64,000 nucleotides of DNA. Origin: Micromonospora sp. H61 (lineage in GTDB: Bacteria > Actinomycetota > Actinomycetes > Mycobacteriales > Micromonosporaceae). Positions 25,849 to 33,194 of the stretch are shown here, piece by piece (position 1 is the stretch's first letter; every line of letters begins with the position of its first letter). The translations under genes and the position numbers were made by a program. The stretch lies in NCBI RefSeq assembly GCF_018070325.1, contig NZ_JAGPXY010000002.1, positions 210,079 to 274,078 of the forward strand, in the 5' to 3' direction. A model generated the notes under the pieces. That model ran no database searches. It was not told where the DNA came from and saw only the letters and a program-made list of their open reading frames with translations.

Positions 25849-26795
25849 CGCTTCTCCTGATGGTCACGGACACCCACGGCGTCCAGGGCGAGCAGGGCGG
25901 CACCGAGGCAACCGGCCTCGTCGCCGAGGGCTGCCGCTACCAGCTGCGGCTCCCGGTGGAAGGTCATCCGTTCGTGCAGTGCCGCCCGCAGCGGGGTCAG
26001 CAGCAGGTCCCCGGCCTGGGCCAGGCCGCCGCCGAGCACTATCGTCGCCACGTCGAACAGCGCCTGCCCGCTGGCGAGGCCATCGGCGAGCGCCTCGACC
26101 GCCTCCTGCCAGACCTGGCCGGCGAGCTGTTCGCCGGCCGCGGCCCGTTCGGCCACCTCGGCCGCGGTCACCGGGGCGTCCGCGGTGTCGCCGGCGAGTT
26201 CGGCGTAGCGGCGGCCGATCGCGGCGGCCGACGCGACCGCCTCCAGGCAGCCGGGGCGGCCGCAGCCGCAGCGCGGACCGGCGGGCCGGACCAGGATGTG
26301 GCCGATCTCCCCGGCGGCGCCGTGGGCCCCCACGGCGGCCGTGCCGTCCACGACGTGCGCGGCGGCGATGCCGGTGCCGATCGCCACGAACAGCACGTGC
26401 CCGGTGCCCCGTCCGGCGCCGAGCCGGGCCTCGGCGAGACCACCGACACGCACGTCGTGGCCGAGCGCCGCCGGCAGGCCGAGCCGCCGCACCGTCAGGT
26501 CCCGCAGGGGTACGTCCCGGAAGCCCACGTTCGCCGACCACACCGCGACGCCGCGCGTCTCGTCCACCACCCCGGGCACGGCGATGCCGACCGCGATCGG
26601 GGTGAGCCCGTCGGCGCGGGCCTTGTCGGCCAGCCCGCCGGCCACCTCCAGGATGGTGCCGACCACGGCGGCCGGGCCGCGTGCGGCGTCGGTGGGGTGC
26701 CGTTCGGTGCGCACCACGACGCCGTCCGGTCGGACCAGGGCGCACTTCATGCCGGTGCCACCCACGTCCAGCGCAACGACCACCCGGTCGCTCAC
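25845..26795 (-). CDS. ROK-family sugar kinase (probable N-acetylglucosamine or related kinase)
   Basis: A 316-residue kinase. The ATP phosphate loop is 'ALDVGGTGMKCALV', the catalytic Asp lies near 'GHDVRVGGLAEA', and 'GEIGHILV' with 'CGCGRPGCLEAVAS' is the ROK zinc motif. There is no N-terminal winged helix, so it is an enzyme and not a ROK repressor. It overlaps SIS upstream (GTGA) and nagA downstream (ATGA), so strict co-translation with GlcNAc-6-P deacetylase suggests phosphorylation of GlcNAc or a similar amino sugar. Confidence 0.87.
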   Translation of the reverse strand: MSDRVVVALDVGGTGMKCALVRPDGVVVRTERHPTDAARGPAAVVGTILEVAGGLADKARADGLTPIAVGIAVPGVVDETRGVAVWSANVGFRDVPLRDLTVRRLGLPAALGHDVRVGGLAEARLGAGRGTGHVLFVAIGTGIAAAHVVDGTAAVGAHGAAGEIGHILVRPAGPRCGCGRPGCLEAVASAAAIGRRYAELAGDTADAPVTAAEVAERAAAGEQLAGQVWQEAVEALADGLASGQALFDVATIVLGGGLAQAGDLLLTPLRAALHERMTFHREPQLVAAALGDEAGCLGAALLALDAVGVRDHQEKR

Positions 26796-27721
26796 GCCAA
26801 CACCACGGACCGGGTCAGGTGGCGGGGCGCGTCCGGGTCGAGGCCTCGGCTGGTGGCCAGCGCGACAGCGAAGCGCTGCGCCAGGATCAGGTCGGCCATC
26901 GGATCGACCGGGGTGCGGCCGGCGGACCAACTGCCCAGCACCGTGCGCCAGCCGTGCGTGCGGCTGTGCACGAAGGCCGCGCCGGTGGCCGCCACATCCT
27001 CGGGCAGCCCGTCGGGCAGCTCACCGAACGCCCAGACCAGCCGGCCCGGCGCGGCGACCGAGATGGGCCCGTGCCGGTAGTCCATCGCCGGGTACGCCTC
27101 GGCCCAGAAGGTGGCCGCCTCGCGGCACTTCAGCGCCGCCTCCTGGGCCAGCCCGATCGTCCACCCCCGACCGAGGAAGGTGACCTGCTCGATGGTGGCC
27201 GGGTCGATCGGCAGTGGGGATCGCACCGCCACCTCGGCGTCGGCGGCGAGCGCTGTCACCGGGTCGCCGAGCTGGGCCCGGAGCAGGGCCAGCGCGGTGG
27301 TCGCGAAGCGGGTCTGCACCACCGACCGCTCGTCGGCGAAGGGCAGGGCCACGGTGGCGGCGGCCAGCTCGACCGCCGGGGACGCGGGGTCACCGACGAT
27401 GACTGTGGTGGGTGTCTGTCCGCGCAGCGCGGCGAGCAGCTCCAGCACCTCCGTGGTGGTGCCGGAACGGGTGATCGCGATCAGCCGGTCGTAGCGGCGG
27501 CCGGCGGGGAACTCGGACGCCTGGAACGCGTCGGTCTCACCCTGGCCGGCCTGCTCGCGGCGGGCCGCGTACGCCATCGCCATGAACCACGACGTGCCGC
27601 AACCGACGACGGCGACCCGCTCCCCGGGGCGCGGCAGGTCACCGCGTACGACCTCGGCCAGCCTGGCCGCCTCCCGCCAGCAGTCGGGTTGGCTCGCGAT
27701 CTCCGCGTCCACGTGTGCCAT
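26792..27721 (-). CDS. SIS-domain sugar isomerase/deaminase (AgaS/NagB-like)
   Basis: A 309-residue protein with two SIS domains. The phosphosugar-binding motifs are 'VAVVGCGTSWFMAMA' near 48 and 'AITRSGTTTEVLELL' near 93; the second domain has 'FLGRGWTIGLAQEAALKCREA'. This is the isomerase half of glucosamine-6-phosphate synthase without the glutaminase domain, as in AgaS or archaeal-type deaminases. In this operon it would turn GlcN-6-P into fructose-6-P. ATG at 27721 has GAGGAG eight bases upstream and is preferred over the longer frame. Confidence 0.85.
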   Translation of the reverse strand: MAHVDAEIASQPDCWREAARLAEVVRGDLPRPGERVAVVGCGTSWFMAMAYAARREQAGQGETDAFQASEFPAGRRYDRLIAITRSGTTTEVLELLAALRGQTPTTVIVGDPASPAVELAAATVALPFADERSVVQTRFATTALALLRAQLGDPVTALAADAEVAVRSPLPIDPATIEQVTFLGRGWTIGLAQEAALKCREAATFWAEAYPAMDYRHGPISVAAPGRLVWAFGELPDGLPEDVAATGAAFVHSRTHGWRTVLGSWSAGRTPVDPMADLILAQRFAVALATSRGLDPDAPRHLTRSVVLA

Positions 27722-27775
27722 GGGAAACTCCTCGCAGGGCCGATCGATGCGCAATACGGCTCGTTAGACCCGCAT

Positions 27776-27797
27776 TTCGCGCGTTATTCTGCGCGAA
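27776..27797. promoter_or_regulatory. Inverted repeat TTCGCGC-N8-GCGCGAA between the SIS operon and deoR
   Basis: A 7-bp perfect inverted repeat with an AT-richer 8-bp spacer lies in the 200-bp divergent region. A second symmetric site, GCACTAGTGTGC with core CACTAGTG at 27866-27873, lies closer to the regulator, and TTGCGCAA is at about 27845. These are candidate operators for the DeoR-type repressor encoded at 27922, acting on both directions. Confidence 0.45.
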
Positions 27798-27921
27798 CGC
27801 GGGTGACCATGGCAACCGGTCGCCCGATCGCGCAGGTCAGTCTTTTGCGCAAGCCTAGTTTCGCGCACTAGTGTGCACGCAATCAATCACCGTCCGTGCA
27901 GTTGCTGGGAGGGGCCCCGCG

Positions 27922-28707
27922 GTGGACCGGTACGCCAGATGGAACGCCCTGCTCGAAATGCTGACCGACAACGGCCGGGTCAGCGTCGAGGCGGCAGCCG
28001 AACGGCTGGGCGTCTCCCAGGCCACCATCCGGCGTGACTTCGACCAACTCGCACAGCAGCAAATGATCACGAGGACCCGCGGCGGCGCGGTCGCCAACGG
28101 CGTGTCGTACGACCTGCCTCTGCGCTACAAGACGGCCAAGCACTCGGCCGAGAAGCAGCGGATCGGGGCGGCCGCCGCCGCGCTCGTCACGCCGGGCACC
28201 GTGGTCGGTCTGAACGGCGGCACCACAAGTACCGAGGTGGCGAGGGCGCTCGCCGTGCGACCGGATCTGAACACCAGCGCCGAGGGTGCCCAGCTCACAG
28301 TGGTGACAAACGCGCTGAACATCGCCAACGAGCTGCTGGTCCGATCCCGGATGAAGGTAGTGGTGGCCGGCGGCGTGGTGCGCCCGAAGTCGTTCGAGCT
28401 GGTCGGCCCGCTGGGCGGGGCGCTGCTGCGCGAGGTCACCCTGGACGTCGCCCTGCTCGGCGTGGACGCGATCGACCCGCAGCTCGGCGCCGCAGCCCAC
28501 CACGAGGGGGAGGCGGCGATGAACAACCTGATGGTGGCCCGCGCCAAGCGCGTGGTGATCATCGCGGACTCGTCCAAGCTGGGCGGTCACGCCTTCGCCC
28601 GGATCTGCCCGGTCGAGCGGGTGGAGACGCTGGTGACCGACTCCGGTGCCGCGCCGGAGGTGGTGGACGCGTTCCGCGCTGCCGGCGTACAGGTCATCTG
28701 CGCCTGA
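27922..28707 (+). CDS. DeoR/GlpR-family transcriptional repressor
   Basis: A 261-residue regulator. The DeoR helix-turn-helix is 'RVSVEAAAERLGVSQATIRRDF' followed by 'QMITRTRGGAV'; the C-terminal DeoRC sensor has 'VGLNGGTTSTEVARAL', 'VVTNALNIANELL', 'VVVAGGVVRPKSFELVGP' and 'ADSSKLG'. Members bind phosphorylated sugars. GTG at 27922 has GGGAGGGG about 8 bases upstream and starts 'VDRYARWNALLEML'. It is divergent from the SIS-ROK-nagA operon and is its probable repressor. Confidence 0.9.
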   Translation: MDRYARWNALLEMLTDNGRVSVEAAAERLGVSQATIRRDFDQLAQQQMITRTRGGAVANGVSYDLPLRYKTAKHSAEKQRIGAAAAALVTPGTVVGLNGGTTSTEVARALAVRPDLNTSAEGAQLTVVTNALNIANELLVRSRMKVVVAGGVVRPKSFELVGPLGGALLREVTLDVALLGVDAIDPQLGAAAHHEGEAAMNNLMVARAKRVVIIADSSKLGGHAFARICPVERVETLVTDSGAAPEVVDAFRAAGVQVICA

Positions 28708-28750
28708 GAGGTCACGCTCCGTCGATGAACTAGCCTGTTCGGCGCGTCGA

Positions 28751-28791
28751 TGCATACCGCGTATTGCGCGCATCTGCATACCGCGTATGGT
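28751..28791 (+). promoter_or_regulatory. Promoter of the ABC operon with two direct repeats TGCATACCGCGTAT
   Basis: TGCATACCGCGTAT occurs at 28751-28764 and 28775-28788, 24 bp apart. Each contains an imperfect palindrome (ATAC-CGC-GTAT). A likely promoter, TTGCGC (28764-28769) with 16-bp spacing to TATGGT (28786-28791), is nested in the pair, so a repressor bound there would cover both boxes. The regulator is not obvious among the neighbours. Confidence 0.55.
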
Positions 28792-28828
28792 GTCGGCTGT
28801 CACGCCCACCCATCGGGGGAGGTGCAGC

Positions 28829-29839
28829 TTGCCAGCTGTCCTGGAGATCGAAGGTCTACGTAAGACGTACAAGAGTCGTCGACGCGGCACCCGCAACGCG
28901 CTCGACGGCTTCGACATGCGGGTCGACGCGGGGCAGGTGCACGGCTTCCTGGGTCCCAACGGGTCCGGCAAGACCACCACGCTGCGTACGCTGCTCGGCC
29001 TGATCCGACCCGACGGTGGCCGGATGGCGCTGCTCGGGCACGAGGTCCCCGACGCGCTGCCCACTGTCGCCGGCCAGGTCGGCGCGATCGTGGAGAGCCC
29101 GCAGTTCTTCCCGCACTTCACGGCCCGGGACACGCTGTCCCTGCTCGCGGGGGCGGGCGAGGTGCCGGCCGTCCGGGTCGACGAGGTGCTGGAACTCGTC
29201 GGGCTACGCGACCGGTCCGGCGAGCGGGTCAAGACGTACTCGTTGGGCATGAAGCAGCGGCTCGCCGTGGCCTCGGCCCTGCTGAAGAACCCGAAGCTGC
29301 TCATCCTCGACGAGCCGGCCAACGGCCTCGACCCGGGCGGCATCCGGGAGATGCGCACGCTGATGCGCACCCTGGCCGAGTCCGGAATGACAGTGGTGCT
29401 GTCCAGCCACATCCTCGGTGAGATCCAGCTGATCTGCGACTCGGTCACCATCATCTCGCTGGGCCGGCGGGTCGCGTTCGGGCCGGTCGACGAGGTGCTC
29501 GCGCAGCACTCGTCCGGTGCGGTCCGGATCCGGCTGGAGGCGGTCAGCGACCTGCCGGTGGCCACCGAGGCGCTCACCCAGGCCGGGATCCGGGTCACCG
29601 GTCACCCGGACCACCTGATGCTGGCCGGCGTCGACAAGCCGGCGTCGGTGACCCGGCTGCTCGCCGAGAAGAACCTCTACGTCAGTGAGTTGGCGCCGAT
29701 CGCCGTCGACCTGGAGAGCGTCTTCCTCGAACTGACCGCCACCGCGCCGGTACCCGGTCAGCACCGGCAGGTCGACGAGTCCATGAAGGTCGGTGGGACG
29801 GGTCAGCCCGGTCCCGCCGGGGGAGGGTGGGGCGCGTGA
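28829..29839 (+). CDS. ABC transporter ATP-binding protein
   Basis: A 336-residue ATPase of the CcmA/BcrA-like export group. Walker A 'GPNGSGKTT', Q-loop 'VGAIVESPQFFPHFT', signature 'YSLGMKQRLAVASALL', Walker B 'LLILDEPANGLDP', H-loop 'VLSSHILGEIQ'. The LGMKQ signature and 'ESPQFFP' are typical of bacitracin/lantibiotic-type exporters. Start TTG at 28829 is preceded by GGGGGAGG at a good distance; the open frame continues upstream but without homology. The stop overlaps the permease start (GTGA). Confidence 0.86.
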   Translation: MPAVLEIEGLRKTYKSRRRGTRNALDGFDMRVDAGQVHGFLGPNGSGKTTTLRTLLGLIRPDGGRMALLGHEVPDALPTVAGQVGAIVESPQFFPHFTARDTLSLLAGAGEVPAVRVDEVLELVGLRDRSGERVKTYSLGMKQRLAVASALLKNPKLLILDEPANGLDPGGIREMRTLMRTLAESGMTVVLSSHILGEIQLICDSVTIISLGRRVAFGPVDEVLAQHSSGAVRIRLEAVSDLPVATEALTQAGIRVTGHPDHLMLAGVDKPASVTRLLAEKNLYVSELAPIAVDLESVFLELTATAPVPGQHRQVDESMKVGGTGQPGPAGGGWGA

Positions 29840-30852
29840 GCCTCTTTCGTACCGAGCTGCGCCGGCTCAGCAAGCGGCGTTTCACCCGCTACATGACACT
29901 GCTCGGCCTGCTGGTGCTGGCCGCGGTGGTGGTCGGGGTGTTCTTCACCAACCAGAAGATCGACGCCGGTCAGCTCGCCCGGGCCGAGCGTCAGGCCGAC
30001 CAGCAGTACCAGGAGCAGGTGCGCTGGAGCGAGCAGGAGCGCGTTGCGTGTGAGCAGGCCAAGACGGCCGGCACGGCGACCGACGGCCGCTACCCGGACG
30101 ACTGCTCGGTGATCACTCCGCCGCCCCGGGAGGAGATCAAGGCCGAGTGGTTCCTGCCGTCGACGTTCGACTTCAAGGAGACGTTCGACGAGACGCTGAT
30201 CCCGTTCGCGGCGATCCTCGCCCTGGTCGGGTTCGTCATCGGCGCGTCCTTCGTCGGTGCCGAGTGGAGCACCGGCGGCATGATGAACCTGTTGCTCTGG
30301 CGGCCGAAGCGGCTCACCGTGCTGCTCACCAAGCTGGCCGCGCTGCTCACCGGCATCCTGGCGGTGACGCTTCCCGCCGCGGTGCTGTGGTTTGCCGGGT
30401 TCTGGGCGGTCGCCAACTTCCGGGGCAGCACCGAGAAGATGACCTCGGGGGTCTGGCAGTCGTTCATGCTGACCGGTGTACGCGGTGTGGTGCTGGTGTT
30501 GGTGCTCACCACCATCGGCTTCGCCCTCGCCTCGCTCGGTCGGCACACCGCGATGGCCCTCGGTGGCGTGGTGGCGGTGATGGTGGTCGGCCAGTTCGGC
30601 CTCGGCATCCTGCTGTCCATGGCGAGCGTGCGGTTCGCCGAGGCCTGGCTGCTGCCCACGTACGCGCTGGCCTGGATGACGAAGACGGTCACGTTGCAGG
30701 ACTGGAACTCCTGCAACGCGACCTACTACGGGGAGTGCAAGCCGGCCACGATGGACATCACCTGGCAGCAGTCCTCCGTCCTGCTCTCGGTCGGGGTGGT
30801 GGTGATCCTCGGGGCGGCGCTCTGGGCGATGCGTCGCCGCGACATCTCCTGA
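29836..30852 (+). CDS. ABC-2 type permease partner
   Basis: A 338-residue membrane protein with six helices. After helix 1 ('YMTLLGLLVLAAVVVGVFF') it has an unusually long extracellular loop of about 100 residues with charged and Cys-containing sequence ('ERVACEQAKTAG', 'PDDCSVITP'). 'VGFVIGASFVGAEWSTGGMMNLLLWRPKR' (read in part) is the usual ABC-2 coupling segment. A second Cys-rich outside loop, 'DWNSCNATYYGECKPATM', lies before the last helix. The loops may form an extracellular sensor or substrate site. GTG at 29836 overlaps the ATPase stop. Confidence 0.83.
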   Translation: MSLFRTELRRLSKRRFTRYMTLLGLLVLAAVVVGVFFTNQKIDAGQLARAERQADQQYQEQVRWSEQERVACEQAKTAGTATDGRYPDDCSVITPPPREEIKAEWFLPSTFDFKETFDETLIPFAAILALVGFVIGASFVGAEWSTGGMMNLLLWRPKRLTVLLTKLAALLTGILAVTLPAAVLWFAGFWAVANFRGSTEKMTSGVWQSFMLTGVRGVVLVLVLTTIGFALASLGRHTAMALGGVVAVMVVGQFGLGILLSMASVRFAEAWLLPTYALAWMTKTVTLQDWNSCNATYYGECKPATMDITWQQSSVLLSVGVVVILGAALWAMRRRDIS

Positions 30853-30867
30853 GCTGACCGAAGTGAC

Positions 30868-30900
30868 GCGGCGCGGGCCGCCCCGGCCGGGCGGCGCCGC
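30868..30900 (+). terminator. Hairpin after the ABC permease gene
   Basis: GCGGCGC (30868-30874) pairs with GCGCCGC (30894-30900), with further GC pairs inside. It lies 15 bp after the permease stop and ends 39 bp before the DUF3263 start, a plausible terminator without U-tract. Confidence 0.55.
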
Positions 30901-30939
30901 TTGCTGCGTCCCTGGTCGCCGCTGACTAGGCTGAAAGAC

Positions 30940-31347
30940 ATGTCCGCCGACACCACCCCGGCCGCCCCAGAGCCGTCCATCGACGCTCGTCCGGGTGAGG
31001 CCGTGGGTGCTGCCGGGCCGACCGTCCCGAATCCCCGACCGGCGCCGCCCATCGAGACCGCCGACGCGCCACCTGCCGACGAGGCGGCGCAGCCCACTGA
31101 TCCCGCTGATCCGGCGGCGGGGCTGACCGAGCGGGAGCGGGCCATCCTCGCCTTCGAGCAGCAGTGGTGGCGGCACGCCGGCGCCAAGGAGCAGGCCGTC
31201 CGGGACACCTTCGGGATCTCGTCGACCCGGTACTACCAGCTGCTCAACGGCCTGCTGGACAATCCGGCAGCCCTCGCCGCCGACCCCGTGCTGATCAGCC
31301 GACTCCGCCGCTTGCGCTCGTCGCGCGCCCGTAACCGCCGCCGCTGA
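30940..31347 (+). CDS. DUF3263 helix-turn-helix protein
   Basis: A 135-residue protein. The first 70 residues are a Pro/Ala/Asp-rich, disordered extension. The C-terminal DUF3263 has 'LTERERAILAFEQQWWRHAGAKEQAV' (in part), 'FGISSTRYYQLLNGLLDNPAAL' and a basic end 'RLRRLRSSRARNRRR'. The helix-turn-helix suggests DNA binding. The family is confined to actinobacteria and its role is unknown. ATG at 30940 is preceded by GAAAGAC. It is a single gene, followed by a palindromic repeat. Confidence 0.85.
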   Translation: MSADTTPAAPEPSIDARPGEAVGAAGPTVPNPRPAPPIETADAPPADEAAQPTDPADPAAGLTERERAILAFEQQWWRHAGAKEQAVRDTFGISSTRYYQLLNGLLDNPAALAADPVLISRLRRLRSSRARNRRR

Positions 31348-31360
31348 CCGCACGCTCCGC

Positions 31361-31432
31361 GCGATCTTGCACTTACTGTCGCCGATTCACGTCTTTTGTG
31401 GGTCTTTGCCGGGACACAAAGTGCAAGATCGC
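31361..31432. repeat. 72-bp palindromic intergenic repeat, family GCRATCTTGSAC
   Basis: A perfect 14-bp inverted repeat closes this element: GCGATCTTGCACTT (31361-31374) and AAGTGCAAGATCGC (31419-31432). An inner pair TTTGTG/CACAAA can form an alternative stem. It sits 13 bp after the DUF3263 stop and may also serve as its terminator. The tips match the element at 7593-7636. Confidence 0.75.
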
Positions 31433-31541
31433 CGCGTCGGCCGCCGGCCAGCCTGCTTAGCCGCATGCCGGCTGAGCAGGCGGGTAGGCGGGAGGCGCGC
31501 CGAGGTCGCTTGCGACCTCGGGCCCAGGAAGGGAGCGGGGT

Positions 31542-32180
31542 ATGACGGCAACGAACCAGAGCGGCAGAGGTCAGCAGGCCCGCCAGGAAGCCTCGCGCGT
31601 CGGCCAGCAGGCCGCGCAGGCCGGGGGCCAGGTCGCCCACACCGCAGCTGAGCAGGGCGGGCAGGTGGCCGCAGAGGCGCGGCGACAGGCCCAGCAGTTG
31701 ACCGGTGAGGCGACTGGGCAGCTCCGGGATCAGGCGCAGACGCAGCAGCGGCGGGCCGCTGCGGGCCTGCGCGACATGGGTCAGAACCTCAGTTCGATGG
31801 CCGAACGGGACGGCGATTCCGGGCTGGCCGGTCAAGTGGTGCGCAAGGCGGCCGACGCCGCCCAGCAGGCCGCCGGTTGGCTCGACGAGCGCGAACCCGG
31901 CGAGGTGCTCGACGAGGTCCGCACGTACGCGCGGCAGCACCCGGCGACGTTCCTCGCGGGCGCGGCGGTGGCCGGGCTGCTGGTCGGGCGGCTCACCCGT
32001 GGTCTGACCGCGCCGGCCTCGGGCAACGGTCAGGGTGCAAGCGCGTCCGGTGCTCCCTCACCCCAGCAGGGCGCACCGGCGGACGTCGGTCAGCAGCCGT
32101 ACGTGGGGACGGCACGGGCGCAGAACGTCTCGCCCGCCGGTGACCAAGCGCGGGACCTGCCCGGCGGGGTGGCACCGTGA
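31542..32180 (+). CDS. Ala/Gln-rich protein with one membrane helix
   Basis: A 212-residue protein of unknown function. Residues 1-110 are low-complexity amphipathic helix rich in Ala, Gln, Gly and Arg ('GQQARQEASRVGQQAAQAGG'), like late-embryogenesis or phasin-type helices. 'EPGEVLDEVRTYARQHPATFLAGAAVAGLLVGRL' (in part) ends in one transmembrane helix near 140-157. A Gly/Ser/Pro-rich tail follows. It overlaps the next gene by four bases and starts a tight run of three small envelope proteins. Confidence 0.75.
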   Translation: MTATNQSGRGQQARQEASRVGQQAAQAGGQVAHTAAEQGGQVAAEARRQAQQLTGEATGQLRDQAQTQQRRAAAGLRDMGQNLSSMAERDGDSGLAGQVVRKAADAAQQAAGWLDEREPGEVLDEVRTYARQHPATFLAGAAVAGLLVGRLTRGLTAPASGNGQGASASGAPSPQQGAPADVGQQPYVGTARAQNVSPAGDQARDLPGGVAP

Positions 32181-32572
32181 GCGCCCCCGAGAAGGAGCGG
32201 ACCCAGGCATCGGTCGGCGAGCTGATCGGCGATGTGACCCGGGACATGTCGACTTTGGTGCGCAAGGAGGTCGAGCTGGCCAAGGCTGAGTTGCGCGAGG
32301 AGGTCAGCCAGGCGGGTAAGTCCGGCGGCATGTTCGGCGCTGCCGCGCTGGCCGGGTTCCTGGCGGTGCTCTTCGTGTCGTACGCCCTCTGGTGGGGGTT
32401 GTCCAACACGATGGACCAGGGGTGGGCGGCGTTGATCGTCGCGGTCCTCTGGGCAGCCGTGGCCGGTGGTCTCTTCATCAACGCCCGGACCCAGCTGAAG
32501 CGGGCACGCACGGTTCTGCCCCGGACGAAGCAGACTGCCCGGGAGCTGCCGGACGCCCTGCGGGGCCGGTGA
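32177..32572 (+). CDS. Phage-holin-like (Holin-X, actinobacterial) membrane protein
   Basis: A 131-residue protein with 'SVGELIGDVTRDMSTLVRKEVELAKAEL', the conserved N-terminal helix of the actinobacterial holin-X/DUF1469 group, and two helices ('MFGAAALAGFLAVLFVSYALWW', 'AALIVAVLWAAVAGGLFI'). Despite the name these are chromosomal envelope proteins, not lysis proteins. GTG start at 32177 overlaps the preceding gene's stop (GTGA). It is probably co-translated with its neighbours. Confidence 0.85.
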   Translation: MSAPEKERTQASVGELIGDVTRDMSTLVRKEVELAKAELREEVSQAGKSGGMFGAAALAGFLAVLFVSYALWWGLSNTMDQGWAALIVAVLWAAVAGGLFINARTQLKRARTVLPRTKQTARELPDALRGR

Positions 32573-32594
32573 ACGAGTCGGGAGGGAACAGGTC

Positions 32595-33194
32595 ATGTCC
32601 AGTGATCCGGATCGGATCCGGCGGGAGATCGAGACCACCCGCAACGAGTTGAGCAGTGACGTCGACGCGCTGACCGACAAGGTCAACCCGCGTCGGATCG
32701 CCGGTGACCGCGTCGGGCAGGCCCGCGGGGCGTTCACCCGAGCGAAGGAGAAGATGATGGGCAGCTCGAACCACCTGGGGCAGGAGGCTGGCCAACGGAT
32801 GTCGCACGCGGCCGGTTCGGTACGCGACGAAACTCGTTCGCTCGGGCAGCACTCCCGCGAGCAGGCTCAGGGCAACCCGATGGCCGCCGGACTGGTCGCC
32901 TTCGGAGTCGGCCTGTTGGCCGCCTCTCTGATCCCGCCGAGCGCACGTGAACGGCAACTCGCCGGACGCGCGCGGAGCATGGTGAGTGAGCACTCTGGTG
33001 AGCTGCGCGAGCAGGCGAGCCAGGTTGGCCACCAGATGCAGGACAACCTGCGGGAGCCTGCGCAGCAGGCGGCGCAGTCGGTCCGGTCCAACGCCCAGCA
33101 GGGCGTGTCCGCGGTACGCGACCAGGGCCGTTCGGCTGCCGGTCAGGTGCAGGGAGAGACGCATGCGGCCGTCGACGAACTTCGACAGCGCTGA
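32595..33194 (+). CDS. DUF3618 protein
   Basis: A 199-residue protein. The N-terminus has the DUF3618 motif 'DPDRIRREIETTRNELSSDVDAL' and 'DKVNPRRI'. A single hydrophobic stretch 'NPMAAGLVAFGVGLLAASLIPP' lies near 96-116. The C-terminal third is another long amphipathic helix rich in Gln, Ala and Arg ('QMQDNLREPAQQAAQSVRSNA'). The family commonly sits next to Holin-X proteins, as here. The role is unknown; a structural membrane-stress function is often guessed. Confidence 0.85.
   Translation: MSSDPDRIRREIETTRNELSSDVDALTDKVNPRRIAGDRVGQARGAFTRAKEKMMGSSNHLGQEAGQRMSHAAGSVRDETRSLGQHSREQAQGNPMAAGLVAFGVGLLAASLIPPSARERQLAGRARSMVSEHSGELREQASQVGHQMQDNLREPAQQAAQSVRSNAQQGVSAVRDQGRSAAGQVQGETHAAVDELRQR

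Noticed and set aside
32177..32572. Holin-like gene as a sign of a prophage
   Set aside because: Holin-X/DUF1469 proteins are chromosomal in actinobacteria, and no phage structural, integrase or lysin gene is near.
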